This document shows, piece by piece, positions 18,078-27,359 of a DNA stretch of 64,000 bases (its first letter is position 1; each line of letters starts with the position of its first letter). The notes under the pieces were generated by a model. That model was not told the DNA's origin and made no database searches. It saw only the letters and a program-made list of their open reading frames with translations. The DNA lies in contig NZ_JABSQR010000016.1 in assembly GCF_013215705.1 (NCBI RefSeq), positions 58,594-122,593 on the forward strand, written 5' to 3'. A program made the position numbers and the translations under genes. This DNA is from Moritella sp. Lineage in GTDB: Bacteria > Pseudomonadota > Gammaproteobacteria > Enterobacterales > Moritellaceae.

Positions 18078-19583
18078 ATGGATGTCTTGATAAATGATAA
18101 GAAAAAACAACTAATTATAGGTGCTGTTGTTTTGCTTCTATGTTTTTATAGTGCGATAGCAAACTCATATACTAATGATAATAATACGGCTACGAATGAT
18201 GCGTTAATTAATCAATTACCGACCACTACATCCTGTCCCGGTTATCAGAATATCAGTAATAAACCATTTTCAATTCTTGCTTGTTTTGCCGCGACATTAG
18301 GCAATAATCGAACCAACCAAACTTTGATCCGTGATGCTTATCGACAGTTTCATGCGCTTAACTGGCCTGTCGATGGGGATACAATTGGCTTACCTAATTA
18401 TGCTTTAAAAAGTTCGGAACAGGCTGATACCTTCCCTGTGTGGCAATCATGGCCAACGACTCACCAGGTGAAATATACGGATATAAAGAATTGGGATGAG
18501 AATGATTTTACCATTCCTGCATCATGTGGTTATTTATTTGAGAAAACGTCTCAGGGGAAAGGCTCTAAATATACAGACTTTATTAAGCAATATCCGACAG
18601 TGCCTCGAGGACCTAAAATAGAAGTATTAACGAATGCTGTGAATCCGCAAAATGATATTGTTGTTGATATTAATGCGCAGGCAGTCAGGTATCAAGTGTA
18701 TATGAATAAACCGGCTTTTGAATTTTCAAAAGGGTTATCTTCATCAGTAACTGATGACATAAATTATCCGGTTGCTAAAGGAGTATCTGAACAGTACGGC
18801 ATCACACAAAGTGCTGTACGAGGAGCCATCTTCATTAAAGCGGCCTGGAAAGTATTACAGCCTGAAGAATTTGCTCATTACCATAAGTCGTTCGCAGTGG
18901 TTACGTCGGAAACAGCGGATGGAATGGAAATATGTGAACTTAACGTTGTAGGCCTTTCGGCAATGCATATAGTAAATAAAAATAATCCTAAAAACATTGG
19001 TTCACCTGGGTCTCGCGCTAACGAAACTAATAAGTGGAGCTGGGCAACGTATGAATTTGTTGGAAATGCTCCTTCGTACACCTTTACTGAGGATGGTATC
19101 GAAGAATTAACAGAGAATAGTATCAAACCTACATTAGGTAACTCTTGGGCCTTTTTTAAGCAGGATTGGACTGGATTACGAAAAATGTGTGTGAATGAAA
19201 AGGGCTTGTGGCAGCAAAGTTTATCCTCATGTCCAATCAATAAAAATGGTTGTGGGAAGGAAGAACCTTGCGAAAAAAGTACCATAGTTTTGCATCCTTC
19301 TGAGCAGGACGTCAAAAACCTAACCAGCTACAACAATGCCACAATGCGGGAGCTTAAAAATAGTGTATGGAAAAATTACCGCATAATTAATAATCAGTGG
19401 TCAGATATGGGATATGTAAAGCCAGAGAAACTTGAAAATCCAATATTGGAAGCCTTCGGTGAAAAAAGAACGAGCTGTAGCGGCTGCCATAAACGCGCAA
19501 ATAAAGCGAAGTTTAACGATTTTATTTTTTCGGCAAGAATAAAAGATGTGTTTACTGGAACTAAGATTAATTTATCGAAATAG
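18078..19583 (+). CDS. Exported protein with one C-terminal haem c motif (CxxCH), function unknown
   Basis: This 501-residue protein has an N-terminal signal sequence or anchor (about residues 9-31) and a long soluble region rich in aromatic residues. It contains about ten cysteines and a single CSGCH haem c attachment site near the C-terminus (Cys467-His471). The rest does not match a family I know. A haem site close to the end, followed by only about 30 residues, suggests a cytochrome-like tail on a larger periplasmic domain. It lies 149 bases after the kinase gene and 53 bases before the next unknown gene. That spacing suggests a shared transcript with 19637, not necessarily with the kinase. 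Confidence 0.7.
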   Translation: MDVLINDKKKQLIIGAVVLLLCFYSAIANSYTNDNNTATNDALINQLPTTTSCPGYQNISNKPFSILACFAATLGNNRTNQTLIRDAYRQFHALNWPVDGDTIGLPNYALKSSEQADTFPVWQSWPTTHQVKYTDIKNWDENDFTIPASCGYLFEKTSQGKGSKYTDFIKQYPTVPRGPKIEVLTNAVNPQNDIVVDINAQAVRYQVYMNKPAFEFSKGLSSSVTDDINYPVAKGVSEQYGITQSAVRGAIFIKAAWKVLQPEEFAHYHKSFAVVTSETADGMEICELNVVGLSAMHIVNKNNPKNIGSPGSRANETNKWSWATYEFVGNAPSYTFTEDGIEELTENSIKPTLGNSWAFFKQDWTGLRKMCVNEKGLWQQSLSSCPINKNGCGKEEPCEKSTIVLHPSEQDVKNLTSYNNATMRELKNSVWKNYRIINNQWSDMGYVKPEKLENPILEAFGEKRTSCSGCHKRANKAKFNDFIFSARIKDVFTGTKINLSK

Positions 19584-19636
19584 TCATAAAAAAAATAATA
19601 AATAAGCCATAAAACTAAAAATAAGGAAGAGAGTAA

Positions 19637-20338
19637 ATGTCAAATACTACAGATATAGAGAAGTTATTTTTATTTCGCGATCAATTTTGCTGTATTCAAT
19701 TAATCGTTGCTATGGTTAGCGACAATGAATTGCAAATTACTACTAGTTCTATCTATCCGGGTATTTCGGGTGAGGGCGATAATAAAGCAAAATTAAAAGC
19801 AAAGTTGAAAGATTTATATTATTTACCTAACTCGGTTATTCAGCTTGCAGAATCTAATGTGTTACTCGATCTTGTCGATCGTTATCTTGACGAACCAAGT
19901 AAATTATCAAGTGTCGTGATGAGCGACGATTTTGCATCATTATTGGTTGATGTTACGGGCAGTCTAGATGCTGAGCCACGACTTAAACTATTGTTAGGTA
20001 ATGCAAACTACCGCTGTGCTTTTTCAAATACAGATAATCTTGATTTTGTTGAGCAAACTCAGCTGGCAGATAAAGATGTCACGATCCTCAGCAGTACTGA
20101 ACAAGGTAAGTTAGCGTTATTAATCCATGCAATTGCATCTGATAAAGCGGTACGTGATGACGTTATCGCTTGTACACAAAAAAGTGAAATTGTAACCATA
20201 TTAAGCTCTATCAAGCTAGCTAATGCGCAGTGTATCTCAATGCAAACTGCAGGTATTATTAGCGACTATTTAAGTTGTAATGATGTTAACGGATTAACAA
20301 CTTTCCTTGGTAGTAATACTTATAAAGCATCTTGGTAA
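19637..20338 (+). CDS. Uncharacterised 233-residue cytoplasmic protein
   Basis: I do not recognise a family. The protein is acidic, Leu/Ser/Asp-rich and mostly helical in pattern, with no signal peptide or membrane segment. It contains five cysteines and a repeated VTILSS / IVTILSS phrase (about residues 147 and 185), hinting at two related halves. An AGGAAGAG ribosome site precedes the start. It follows the haem protein by 53 bases and is closed by a strong terminator, so the two genes probably form one unit. Confidence 0.7.
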   Translation: MSNTTDIEKLFLFRDQFCCIQLIVAMVSDNELQITTSSIYPGISGEGDNKAKLKAKLKDLYYLPNSVIQLAESNVLLDLVDRYLDEPSKLSSVVMSDDFASLLVDVTGSLDAEPRLKLLLGNANYRCAFSNTDNLDFVEQTQLADKDVTILSSTEQGKLALLIHAIASDKAVRDDVIACTQKSEIVTILSSIKLANAQCISMQTAGIISDYLSCNDVNGLTTFLGSNTYKASW

Positions 20339-20423
20339 TACATTCAATTTACTGTCATTTTATTGTGAAAGAGCAAGTCGTCACGATATAAATTTGGCAT
20401 GCTTTACTTCATAAAATAAGTGT

Positions 20424-20467
20424 AATATTACAGCTTATTGCAAGTGTAATAAGTTGTAATATTTTTT
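20424..20467 (+). terminator. Strong Rho-independent terminator
   Basis: Two 16-base arms (starting AATATTACAG and ending GTAATATT) pair with only one G-T wobble around an 8-base loop, followed by a T-run. It ends the 18078-20338 unit. Confidence 0.88.
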
Positions 20468-20639
20468 AGCTCTTAAAAAGTATAATCTGGATCTAGATTG
20501 TTTACTAATACACAGTTTGCCTTTTAGCAAGTTGTATAATAGAAACAGTGACGAGCCCCGTTATTATTTTAATAATAACTTGAGGAAGGTCAGATATTTT
20601 ATATTGCTGACTTGGAAACATAAGTTGGTGGTAATAACA

Positions 20640-21581
20640 ATGACAGCACATACTCGGTTCTCTTATAAGTTATTTAACTTTAGCCTCACACATCCGCTAT
20701 TGTTAAATGTGCTGATAAAATCCAAAGCCGCAGACAAGGCCTGCGTCAATTTAGCGAGTAAATTACAATCCAGTCTGGATCCTGAAGTCTTATTGACTAT
20801 TTTTAAGCTTTGTACCCGCCAATATCTCCCTCTTTGTAATCTGGCATTTCATACTGCTAACAGCACTCTAATAGCTGAAATGTCTGATCCCGGAAATGTT
20901 AATTTAAGATTGGATTTATCTGATGACGGTTATGCTTTGGGTCAATTAGAGTGTGATTTAGACCAAAGTCTGACGGTGGCACAGCGAACATTATTGACCC
21001 AGTTATCTAGGATGTTGATCCATCCGTTACGCAATGCGATGGAATATCAACACATGAAATTGCTGGCATTTCAAGACAGTTTGACTGGATTAGCGAACAG
21101 AAATCAATTTGAGCACTGTTTCCAAAAATTAGCCGTCAGTAGCTATAAAAAGAAAATGAACTTCTCACTGCTTATAATTGATATTGATGGCTTTAAACGG
21201 GTTAACGATAAATACGGTCACCAAACCGGAGACCTTGTGTTAGCCCACTTTGCGCAACTATTATTACAGTTCAGTAGTGAACGAGCCCAGATATTTAGAT
21301 TCGCTGGTGATGAGTTTACTGTTTTGATCCAAGACGCAGATAAAAATGCTACTTCATTATTTGCGCAGGGAATTAAAAATGCAGTAGCCAAAAATTGTTC
21401 ATTAGTCAAATATAAACTATCTTGCAGTATCGGCAGTGCCCTGTTTCAAGACGATGATACATTGGATAGCTTGTTTTCACGTGCGGATAAAGCTTTATAC
21501 CGAGCGAAAGGAAAGGGGCTGGATTGTATTGAATTGGCCCCCTGTACAGAATTACAAATGTCACAGACACGACTAAATTAA
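20640..21581 (+). CDS. GGDEF-domain protein (AGDEF variant), probable diguanylate cyclase
   Basis: The C-terminal half (about residues 140-300) is a GGDEF domain with DSLTGLANRNQFE, LIIDIDGFKRVND, YGHQTGD, the active-site loop RFAGDEF and SCSIGSA. It is therefore predicted to make cyclic di-GMP; Ala in place of the first Gly is tolerated in many active enzymes. The RxxD inhibitory site is absent. The N-terminal about 135 residues are an unrecognised sensor-like region without membrane helices. The frame is open from a TTG at 20517, but ATG 20640 is the more natural start; neither has a strong ribosome site. The FHA gene starts 21 bases downstream. Confidence 0.85.
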   Translation: MTAHTRFSYKLFNFSLTHPLLLNVLIKSKAADKACVNLASKLQSSLDPEVLLTIFKLCTRQYLPLCNLAFHTANSTLIAEMSDPGNVNLRLDLSDDGYALGQLECDLDQSLTVAQRTLLTQLSRMLIHPLRNAMEYQHMKLLAFQDSLTGLANRNQFEHCFQKLAVSSYKKKMNFSLLIIDIDGFKRVNDKYGHQTGDLVLAHFAQLLLQFSSERAQIFRFAGDEFTVLIQDADKNATSLFAQGIKNAVAKNCSLVKYKLSCSIGSALFQDDDTLDSLFSRADKALYRAKGKGLDCIELAPCTELQMSQTRLN

Positions 21582-21602
21582 TCATTATAGATGGAGTTGC
21601 TT

Positions 21603-22562
21603 ATGGCAAATATTATCAATCTTAATACCGAAGAGCAGGTCACTTTAATGCTGCAACATCTCTTTGGTCGACACCCTAATTCTTCGCATACATTATTGTT
21701 TTCGCCCGATACTTCTCGCATACATGCGACTATTTTTTGGGATGGGGCCATGTGGGTACTGCAAGATTCCAGCAGTAACGGCACCTATGTTAATGGTAAA
21801 CTGATTCATCGAGGTAGTGATCAGCATTTACATCTAGGTGATCTGATTAATTTCGCCAGTCTGTCCGCTGATACATGGCGCATTGTGGATCTTTCTCCGC
21901 CAAATAGTTTGTTAATACCGGTTACCCCGGGATTACCGACTGTAGTGCTGAAAGATTTAGCAGTATTACCGAATGGAGAACAGCCTGAAAATACGTTATA
22001 TATATCGGCCAGTGGCCACTGGGTATGTGAAAGTGAATCGGGTGTATCTGTGCTGAAAACTGGTGATCTGGTCGGTAGCCAAGAACAAGCATGGCGTTTT
22101 ATTGAAGCCAGCGCAACTGCGGAAACTTTGCAGAATGATGTTTTGGAGTTTGCAACCGTTGATCAAGTATCAATACAATTTATGGTTAGTCAAAATGAAG
22201 AACACGTGTCGATGAAACTAACCATGAGTGAACAGGAATACGATTTAGGGCAACGTAATCATCATTACTTACTGTTAATTCTGGCTCGAAAACGTCTTGA
22301 AGATATAGCTAAGGGACTGAGAACAAGTGAGCAAGGCTGGATTGATAAAGAGTTATTAAGCAAGATGCTAGGACAGAACGAAAATCATATCAATATTCAA
22401 ATATATCGTTTCCGCAAACAGATCGTTAAGCTATTGTCTAATTCGTCTAGTTTACCGCAGGCTATTGAACGTCGGACAAGGGAAATTCGTTTTGCTTATG
22501 GCAACGTAGAAATCAGTGGTGGGGTTGAGCTCATTACGACGAAGAGTAAAGCGGTACTTTAA
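21603..22562 (+). CDS. FHA-domain protein with C-terminal winged-helix-like region
   Basis: The N-terminal about 95 residues are a forkhead-associated (phosphothreonine-binding) domain with SRIHA, SSNGTYVNG and HLGD motifs. The C-terminal part (about residues 195-290) contains a helix-rich segment (LARKRLEDIAKG ... LLSKMLGQNENHINIQIYRFRKQI) that looks like a winged-helix DNA-binding domain. Start choice: an ATG at 21591 is open, but GGAG at 21593-21596 sits 6 bases before ATG 21603, so the latter is preferred. An FHA reader 3.7 kb from a Ser/Thr kinase is a plausible functional pair. It probably shares a transcript with the GGDEF gene. Confidence 0.8.
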   Translation: MANIINLNTEEQVTLMLQHLFGRHPNSSHTLLFSPDTSRIHATIFWDGAMWVLQDSSSNGTYVNGKLIHRGSDQHLHLGDLINFASLSADTWRIVDLSPPNSLLIPVTPGLPTVVLKDLAVLPNGEQPENTLYISASGHWVCESESGVSVLKTGDLVGSQEQAWRFIEASATAETLQNDVLEFATVDQVSIQFMVSQNEEHVSMKLTMSEQEYDLGQRNHHYLLLILARKRLEDIAKGLRTSEQGWIDKELLSKMLGQNENHINIQIYRFRKQIVKLLSNSSSLPQAIERRTREIRFAYGNVEISGGVELITTKSKAVL

Positions 22563-22623
22563 AATGCCACTATCCTTAAACTAGTGACGCAGCATGAGCG
22601 TCATCTTTATCGTTTTGAAAGGA

Positions 22624-23307
22624 ATGAGTGTGTCATTAACCATCGAGTCTCTCGGCCATCAGGTCTCCGACGGCCAGGCTCAGCGACAATTGCTGTCAGA
22701 TCTAAGCTTGACTGTAGGACCCGGTGAATGCATTGGTTTGATGGGGGACAGTGGTAGCGGTAAAACGACCTTACTTAATCTTATTGCTGGGTTAGAACCG
22801 ATACAGCAAGGACAGATCACGCTTGCAGGGGTTGAACTGGCACAGGCGAGTGAGCAGCAGCTTAGTTATCTGAGAAAAACACAGTTGGGGATAATTTTTC
22901 AACAATATAATTTATTATCGAGTTTGTCGGTTCAAGATAATATCGCTTTTAGTGCCCGTCTGGCTGGGCGCTACGATACTGCTCTGTGTCATCACTTGGC
23001 TCGACAGTTAGACATCCACTCTTTATTAAATCAATACCCTTCGACGCTTTCTGGTGGCGAAATGCAACGCGTGGCGATTGCCAGAGCCATGAGTGCCCAA
23101 CCTAAATTACTGCTTGCTGATGAGCCGACCGGTAATCTCGATGACGATAATAGTAGCCGTGTCGTGGCATTGTTAGTTAAATTAGCTAAATCCCACAATA
23201 CCGCACTCGTACTCGTTACGCATAGCCATAACGTTGCGGCCAAAATGGATAAGATCTATCAATTAGCGGACGGTCAGCTAAGCTTAATCAACCACGTCTA
23301 TAAATAG
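22624..23307 (+). CDS. ABC transporter ATP-binding protein (AttE/LolD-like)
   Basis: This MacB/LolD-class ATPase has Walker A (GDSGSGKTTL), a Q-loop (IFQQYNLL), signature motif LSGGEMQRVAIARA, Walker B (LLLADEPTGNLD) and the H-loop (VTHSH). It powers the permease encoded 28 bases downstream. Start choice is open: ATG 22594, ATG 22624 and GTG 22630 are in frame. AAAGGA at 22619-22623 best serves the GTG, and the family N-terminus fits either of the last two. The order ATPase, FtsX permease, AttH-like protein reproduces the AttEFGH arrangement. Confidence 0.88.
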   Translation: MSVSLTIESLGHQVSDGQAQRQLLSDLSLTVGPGECIGLMGDSGSGKTTLLNLIAGLEPIQQGQITLAGVELAQASEQQLSYLRKTQLGIIFQQYNLLSSLSVQDNIAFSARLAGRYDTALCHHLARQLDIHSLLNQYPSTLSGGEMQRVAIARAMSAQPKLLLADEPTGNLDDDNSSRVVALLVKLAKSHNTALVLVTHSHNVAAKMDKIYQLADGQLSLINHVYK

Positions 23308-23335
23308 AGATAATCGAGTTGGGGCGGTAGAGACG

Positions 23336-25771
23336 ATGACAGATAGTAATGCTATTAGTTTCATCCGCAGAGTAGATCGGCAAGAATTGTGGTTAGTATT
23401 ACAAACCCAGATTGCAGAATATAATCATCATCGCTTATTACATTTGGGTTTCATTTTCAGCTTAGCCATCGCTACCAGCACCTTGCTCTGTATTCTGGTC
23501 TTAAATCATGCGAGCAAACAACAATATAACCAAGCCAACGCACAGCTAACCAGTCCTATCGGTTTTTATATTGTCGCTGAGCAAGGTGGTCGAGTGAGTA
23601 AGAGTGACTTTGCTCACTTGCGCAGACAAGGTTTCACCCACATTACGCCAGTATTAACATTTCGGAAGCACCTTGCGAATGGCGAACGTTTGAAGTTCCT
23701 TGCTATTGATATGCTCGGGCTGAGTATTGCTAATCCTGCCCAATTCAATCATCAAGCCGTTTTGTTCACTAAAGCGCATCTGGCGTCATTGGATGTTGAT
23801 ATCGATATCAACCCCAGCGTTAATCCGGTATTGATATTGGCTGACAAAACCGCCATTCCCATTCGTTTAACCACGAGCGAACAATGGGGTCGGGTTGCAC
23901 TGCTTGATATTGCACTCGCTTGGCAGTTATTTCCCCAGCAGATTGATTTTAGCGCCTTAATGGTAGCGCCATTGACAGCCACACAGAAGCAAGCGTTAGA
24001 GGCTGCATTGCCCGCGCATTTATCCCTCAATGAACCTTGGTCATATCAAGAACGCAGTGGTTTTGCGGATGCGCTGCACCTTAACTTAATGGCATTGGCT
24101 GTTTTAGGATTTATTGTCAGTATGTTTATTGCGTTTCAGGCGGGTGAGCAGGCTTGGCATAAACGTGCTGAATTAGCGATGCAGTTACGTTTGTTGGGGG
24201 TTGGACTACATACGATCAAAATAGCGATGTTGCTTGAAGCGTTATTTCTGGTGCTGGTTGCCAGTATTGTCGGGGTATTGATTGCCGTCGCGCTAGTGAC
24301 CGTATTATTGCCCTTGCTGGGACTCACGTTTAGTCAGCTTTATTCACTGAATATGAGTGGTCACTTTGCTTGGCAATGGCAATACGCATTATGGGCGCTG
24401 CTTATTTCATCCGTTGCGGTATTACTGGCATTAGCAAAGCAATTTAAGCGCATCAGTACTGCGCATGTTACTTTTTCTACAAGCACGTTAACAGGGTATC
24501 TTCCTCGATTGGTCACGCTAGCGGGAGCGGTTATTCTATTGCTGTTATTTAGCGGGTGGCCGAGCCAAAGTTGGTATCAGATCATGGTTAAGTATGGCTT
24601 GTTATTGATCGCGAGTGTGGTGTTTTTACCCCATTTTTTACAAGGCATGTTATTTCTAAGTGGGCTGTGTGTGAAGTCTTTTGGATTTAATTCTTTCTGG
24701 GTTAACTATATTTTTCAAGATGCCAGTAATCAGATTGGACGGCGTTACTTACCCCTCGCGGCTTTTTATCTCGCGTTAACGACCAGTATTGCTGCTGCTT
24801 TAATGGTACACAGTTTTGAGGGGGCATTTGTGCGCTTTCTTGATCAACAGTTAAGTGCAGATTTGCTTATCCGTTATCATCATGGTCAAAAACAACAGGT
24901 GGAAGATTGGCTGCAAAATAACAATGATATTGATGAATATACTCTGCATCAGCATACTTGGGCAAGGGTAGAAAATGACGCCGTCAAAGTATCCAGCTAT
25001 CAATCACCCCAACAGTTGTCATCGCTATTATTAAAGTCGTTATCGACTAAGATTAAGCAGGGGTGCTTTATCAATGAACAGCTCGCGCTTAAACGCCAAT
25101 TGGCCGTTGAACAATTAATTCATTTTCGTCAGGGAGAGATGCAATATAGCTGTCATATTCAAGGTATTTATTATGAATATGGCTATCCGGGTTTTTCGCT
25201 GACGTTAGATAGCACACAAGCTAACCCGTTATTTACGGGCTGGGTTTATAGTGGTTTCGGTGTGTATTTTCGTTCCGGTACTGTTATCGATAAACAAGCT
25301 GTGAGCTTGGCGTTGGGATTGGCTGATGATCAAATATATGAGCCTTCACAAGTAAAGAAAATAGCGCTGAAGGTATTTGCACAGACCTTTGTATTAACGC
25401 AGTTGATCGCGGTTATATTATTGGTGATTGCTTGCTTTGGCCTGTTTTTATCGGCTAATGGTTTAGAGCTGGCACGTAAAGCCGATTTATACATTTTGTG
25501 CAGTCTGGGTTATAGCAAGACTGAGTTGTTTGTGCATATGCTGCTGCAATGGTGCTTACTTGCTGTGGGCTGCGTACTTTTAAGCTGGCCAATCGCCACG
25601 ATATTAGCCCATGCATTGGTGAGTCAGGCATTACCAGCTTCTTTTGGTTGGTCAATGCCACTGATGTTCAATGTGGGGTCTTTTGCTGTCAGCAGCATAT
25701 TCGGATTGTTATTCTTATTGCCAGCACTCGGTATTCCGCTGTTTAAATTGAATTTAAGGAGTCGCAGATGA
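23336..25771 (+). CDS. FtsX-like ABC transporter permease (AttF/AttG-like)
   Basis: This 811-residue inner-membrane protein has an N-terminal membrane helix (about residues 38-58), a large periplasmic domain and two FtsX-type transmembrane blocks (about 240-365 and 675-805), with further central helices (about 385-505). The duplicated layout corresponds to two AttF/AttG-type halves in one chain. MacB/LolCE-class exporters act on substrates already in the periplasm or membrane instead of pumping across the inner membrane. It overlaps the following AttH-like gene by 4 bases, tying the secreted partner to the exporter. Confidence 0.87.
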   Translation: MTDSNAISFIRRVDRQELWLVLQTQIAEYNHHRLLHLGFIFSLAIATSTLLCILVLNHASKQQYNQANAQLTSPIGFYIVAEQGGRVSKSDFAHLRRQGFTHITPVLTFRKHLANGERLKFLAIDMLGLSIANPAQFNHQAVLFTKAHLASLDVDIDINPSVNPVLILADKTAIPIRLTTSEQWGRVALLDIALAWQLFPQQIDFSALMVAPLTATQKQALEAALPAHLSLNEPWSYQERSGFADALHLNLMALAVLGFIVSMFIAFQAGEQAWHKRAELAMQLRLLGVGLHTIKIAMLLEALFLVLVASIVGVLIAVALVTVLLPLLGLTFSQLYSLNMSGHFAWQWQYALWALLISSVAVLLALAKQFKRISTAHVTFSTSTLTGYLPRLVTLAGAVILLLLFSGWPSQSWYQIMVKYGLLLIASVVFLPHFLQGMLFLSGLCVKSFGFNSFWVNYIFQDASNQIGRRYLPLAAFYLALTTSIAAALMVHSFEGAFVRFLDQQLSADLLIRYHHGQKQQVEDWLQNNNDIDEYTLHQHTWARVENDAVKVSSYQSPQQLSSLLLKSLSTKIKQGCFINEQLALKRQLAVEQLIHFRQGEMQYSCHIQGIYYEYGYPGFSLTLDSTQANPLFTGWVYSGFGVYFRSGTVIDKQAVSLALGLADDQIYEPSQVKKIALKVFAQTFVLTQLIAVILLVIACFGLFLSANGLELARKADLYILCSLGYSKTELFVHMLLQWCLLAVGCVLLSWPIATILAHALVSQALPASFGWSMPLMFNVGSFAVSSIFGLLFLLPALGIPLFKLNLRSRR

Positions 25772-26859
25772 AACCACGTAAAATGTTTAAATTGTTCGTG
25801 TTTGTAGTATTAGTCGTACTCTTGTTATTGTCTTGTGGCGAACAAGTCAAAACACTACCTGAGCTGAATAAAAGTCCGCTTAAAGTCAGAGACGGTGAGG
25901 AGCTACAATATGCGCAAGCCTTACCTGAAAATAGGCTTCGTTTTCCTCAAGCACATTCGCCACATAAAGATTATCGCCATGAATGGTGGTACTTAACGGC
26001 TAATTTAAAGAGTGACTCGGGAATACGTTTTGCTACGCAATGGACATTATTCCGTACCGCGATTAATCAGGCGCAGTGGTACTTTGCTCATGGTGCGTTG
26101 GCGGATACTAAGGTGCACCTTGCTGCCTTTCGTCAGGGAAGGGAAGAGTTTGCTAATGTGGCTATTACTGAGCAACCTTTTTCTGCTGCAATTGATGATT
26201 GGTTATGGCAGTCGTCGGCGGCATTATTACCTGCGCAGCTCAGTTATGGGTCTGCGCGTACTGATAATGAAGCGTGGCAGGTAAAATTATCGCTAGTGAC
26301 TGCGAGTCCATTTTTTATGCAAGGTGAGCAGGGCTATAGTAAAAAGCATCAGCGTGAGGCGATCGCTAGCCATTATTATTCTCAACCTTTTATCGACGTA
26401 GAAGGTAAAATATTATGGCAAGGGCAATGGCTCAATGTGACTGGTTCAGCTTGGTTTGACCGCGAGTGGGGATCGGCAATGCTCGCGCAAGTTCAACAGG
26501 GTTGGGACTGGTTCTCACTGCGCTTATCAACAGAGAAAGCCTTGATGATTTACCGTATTCGCTCTTCTGAACAGGATTTTATCTATGGTAGTTTGATGCA
26601 CAGTAATGGTGCTATTGATATTCTTGATGCGAATAATATCAAGTTGGTCAGTCATGTTAACGATACGCTAGATTATCCCTATGCATTTGACTTGCGAGTA
26701 GAAAAACAAAGTATTGGTTTAAATGTTGATTTACGCGTGGCTGTGATTAATCAGCAGCAGATCATGCGCTTTGGGATTGAATATTTTGAGGGCATGGTTA
26801 GCTTTAAAGGCTCTCATACCGGTGAAGGCTTTGTGGAAATGACCGGTTATGTAAACTAA
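25768..26859 (+). CDS. AttH/CrtC-like lipocalin-fold lipoprotein
   Basis: This 363-residue lipoprotein has a lipobox LLLSC (Cys23). The body matches the AttH/CrtC (hydroxyneurosporene-synthase-like) double-lipocalin family, with HEWWYLTANL, the FATQWTLFR and YFAHGAL segments and the GSAWFDREWGS motif. Despite the family name, such proteins next to ABC exporters are unlikely to act on carotenoids and probably bind a lipid-like substrate. It is co-translated with the permease (ATGA overlap). The downstream side of the gene abuts a truncated minus-strand response regulator. Confidence 0.85.
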   Translation: MKPRKMFKLFVFVVLVVLLLLSCGEQVKTLPELNKSPLKVRDGEELQYAQALPENRLRFPQAHSPHKDYRHEWWYLTANLKSDSGIRFATQWTLFRTAINQAQWYFAHGALADTKVHLAAFRQGREEFANVAITEQPFSAAIDDWLWQSSAALLPAQLSYGSARTDNEAWQVKLSLVTASPFFMQGEQGYSKKHQREAIASHYYSQPFIDVEGKILWQGQWLNVTGSAWFDREWGSAMLAQVQQGWDWFSLRLSTEKALMIYRIRSSEQDFIYGSLMHSNGAIDILDANNIKLVSHVNDTLDYPYAFDLRVEKQSIGLNVDLRVAVINQQQIMRFGIEYFEGMVSFKGSHTGEGFVEMTGYVN

Positions 26860-26867
26860 GTTTTTTT

Positions 26868-27009
26868 CGATATAGCTTTCTATCCGTGCTTCTATCGCTG
26901 ACTCACAATCTTCAATATTAAAATAGTCGGCCAAGGGGGATAAATCCTGCAACACGGCACTCAATACCTCGCGCTGATCATCAACACAAATAATATTAAT
27001 TTTTTCCAT
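26868..27009 (-). pseudogene. Truncated response-regulator receiver domain
   Basis: Reading leftwards from ATG 27009, the first about 46 residues (starting MEKINIICVDDQREVLSAV) are the beta1-alpha1-beta2 part of a CheY-like receiver, including the acidic pair DD. After about position 26870 the frame runs into the antisense of the AttH-like gene and similarity ends, so the phosphorylated Asp and the output domain are gone. This is the remaining 5' stub of a longer gene, presumably cut when the neighbouring block was rearranged. Confidence 0.7.
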
Positions 27010-27050
27010 CTGTAGTACCCTCGCTTTATTTTGTTGTTATGAGTGGTAAT

Positions 27051-27197
27051 TTAATTGTAAACATAGTGGCTCGCCGCTAAGCGCATATCATGTAAGTCTC
27101 GGCCTATCTCCCAATAGCGTAACGCCTGCTCTGTATTACTGAGCCATAGCCCGTTGAGCTCGCCCTCGGGATTCGCACTTAACTGGGTTTTCCCCAT
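27051..27197 (-). CDS. Short reading frame upstream of the receiver stub (48 residues)
   Basis: On the minus strand an ATG at 27197 opens 48 codons (MGKTQLSANPEGELNGLW...) ending at 27051, 41 bases before the receiver stub start. The composition (LWLSNTEQALRYWEIGRDLHD) looks protein-like, but I recognise no family. It may be a real small partner gene of the truncated regulator or the edge of a lost gene. No clear ribosome site decides this. Confidence 0.35.
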   Translation of the reverse strand: MGKTQLSANPEGELNGLWLSNTEQALRYWEIGRDLHDMRLAASHYVYN

Positions 27198-27359
27198 TGT
27201 TAATTTAATATTTTAGTTGTTAATGTAAAGTTTTGATTGTTAAGCCTATTTAACATCTGTAGGGTGCTGATTATAGGATGTTAATTTAAAACGAGTAACT
27301 TTAATTGGCATTTTTTCGACAAACGCATTTAAGTATCGTTTTAACATAGGAGGTTAAGC

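Noticed and set aside
13981..20338. TOMM/RiPP biosynthetic cluster, suggested by the kinase/cyclase fusion
   Set aside because: There is no YcaO cyclodehydratase, dehydrogenase or precursor-like gene nearby; only the kinase architecture is shared.
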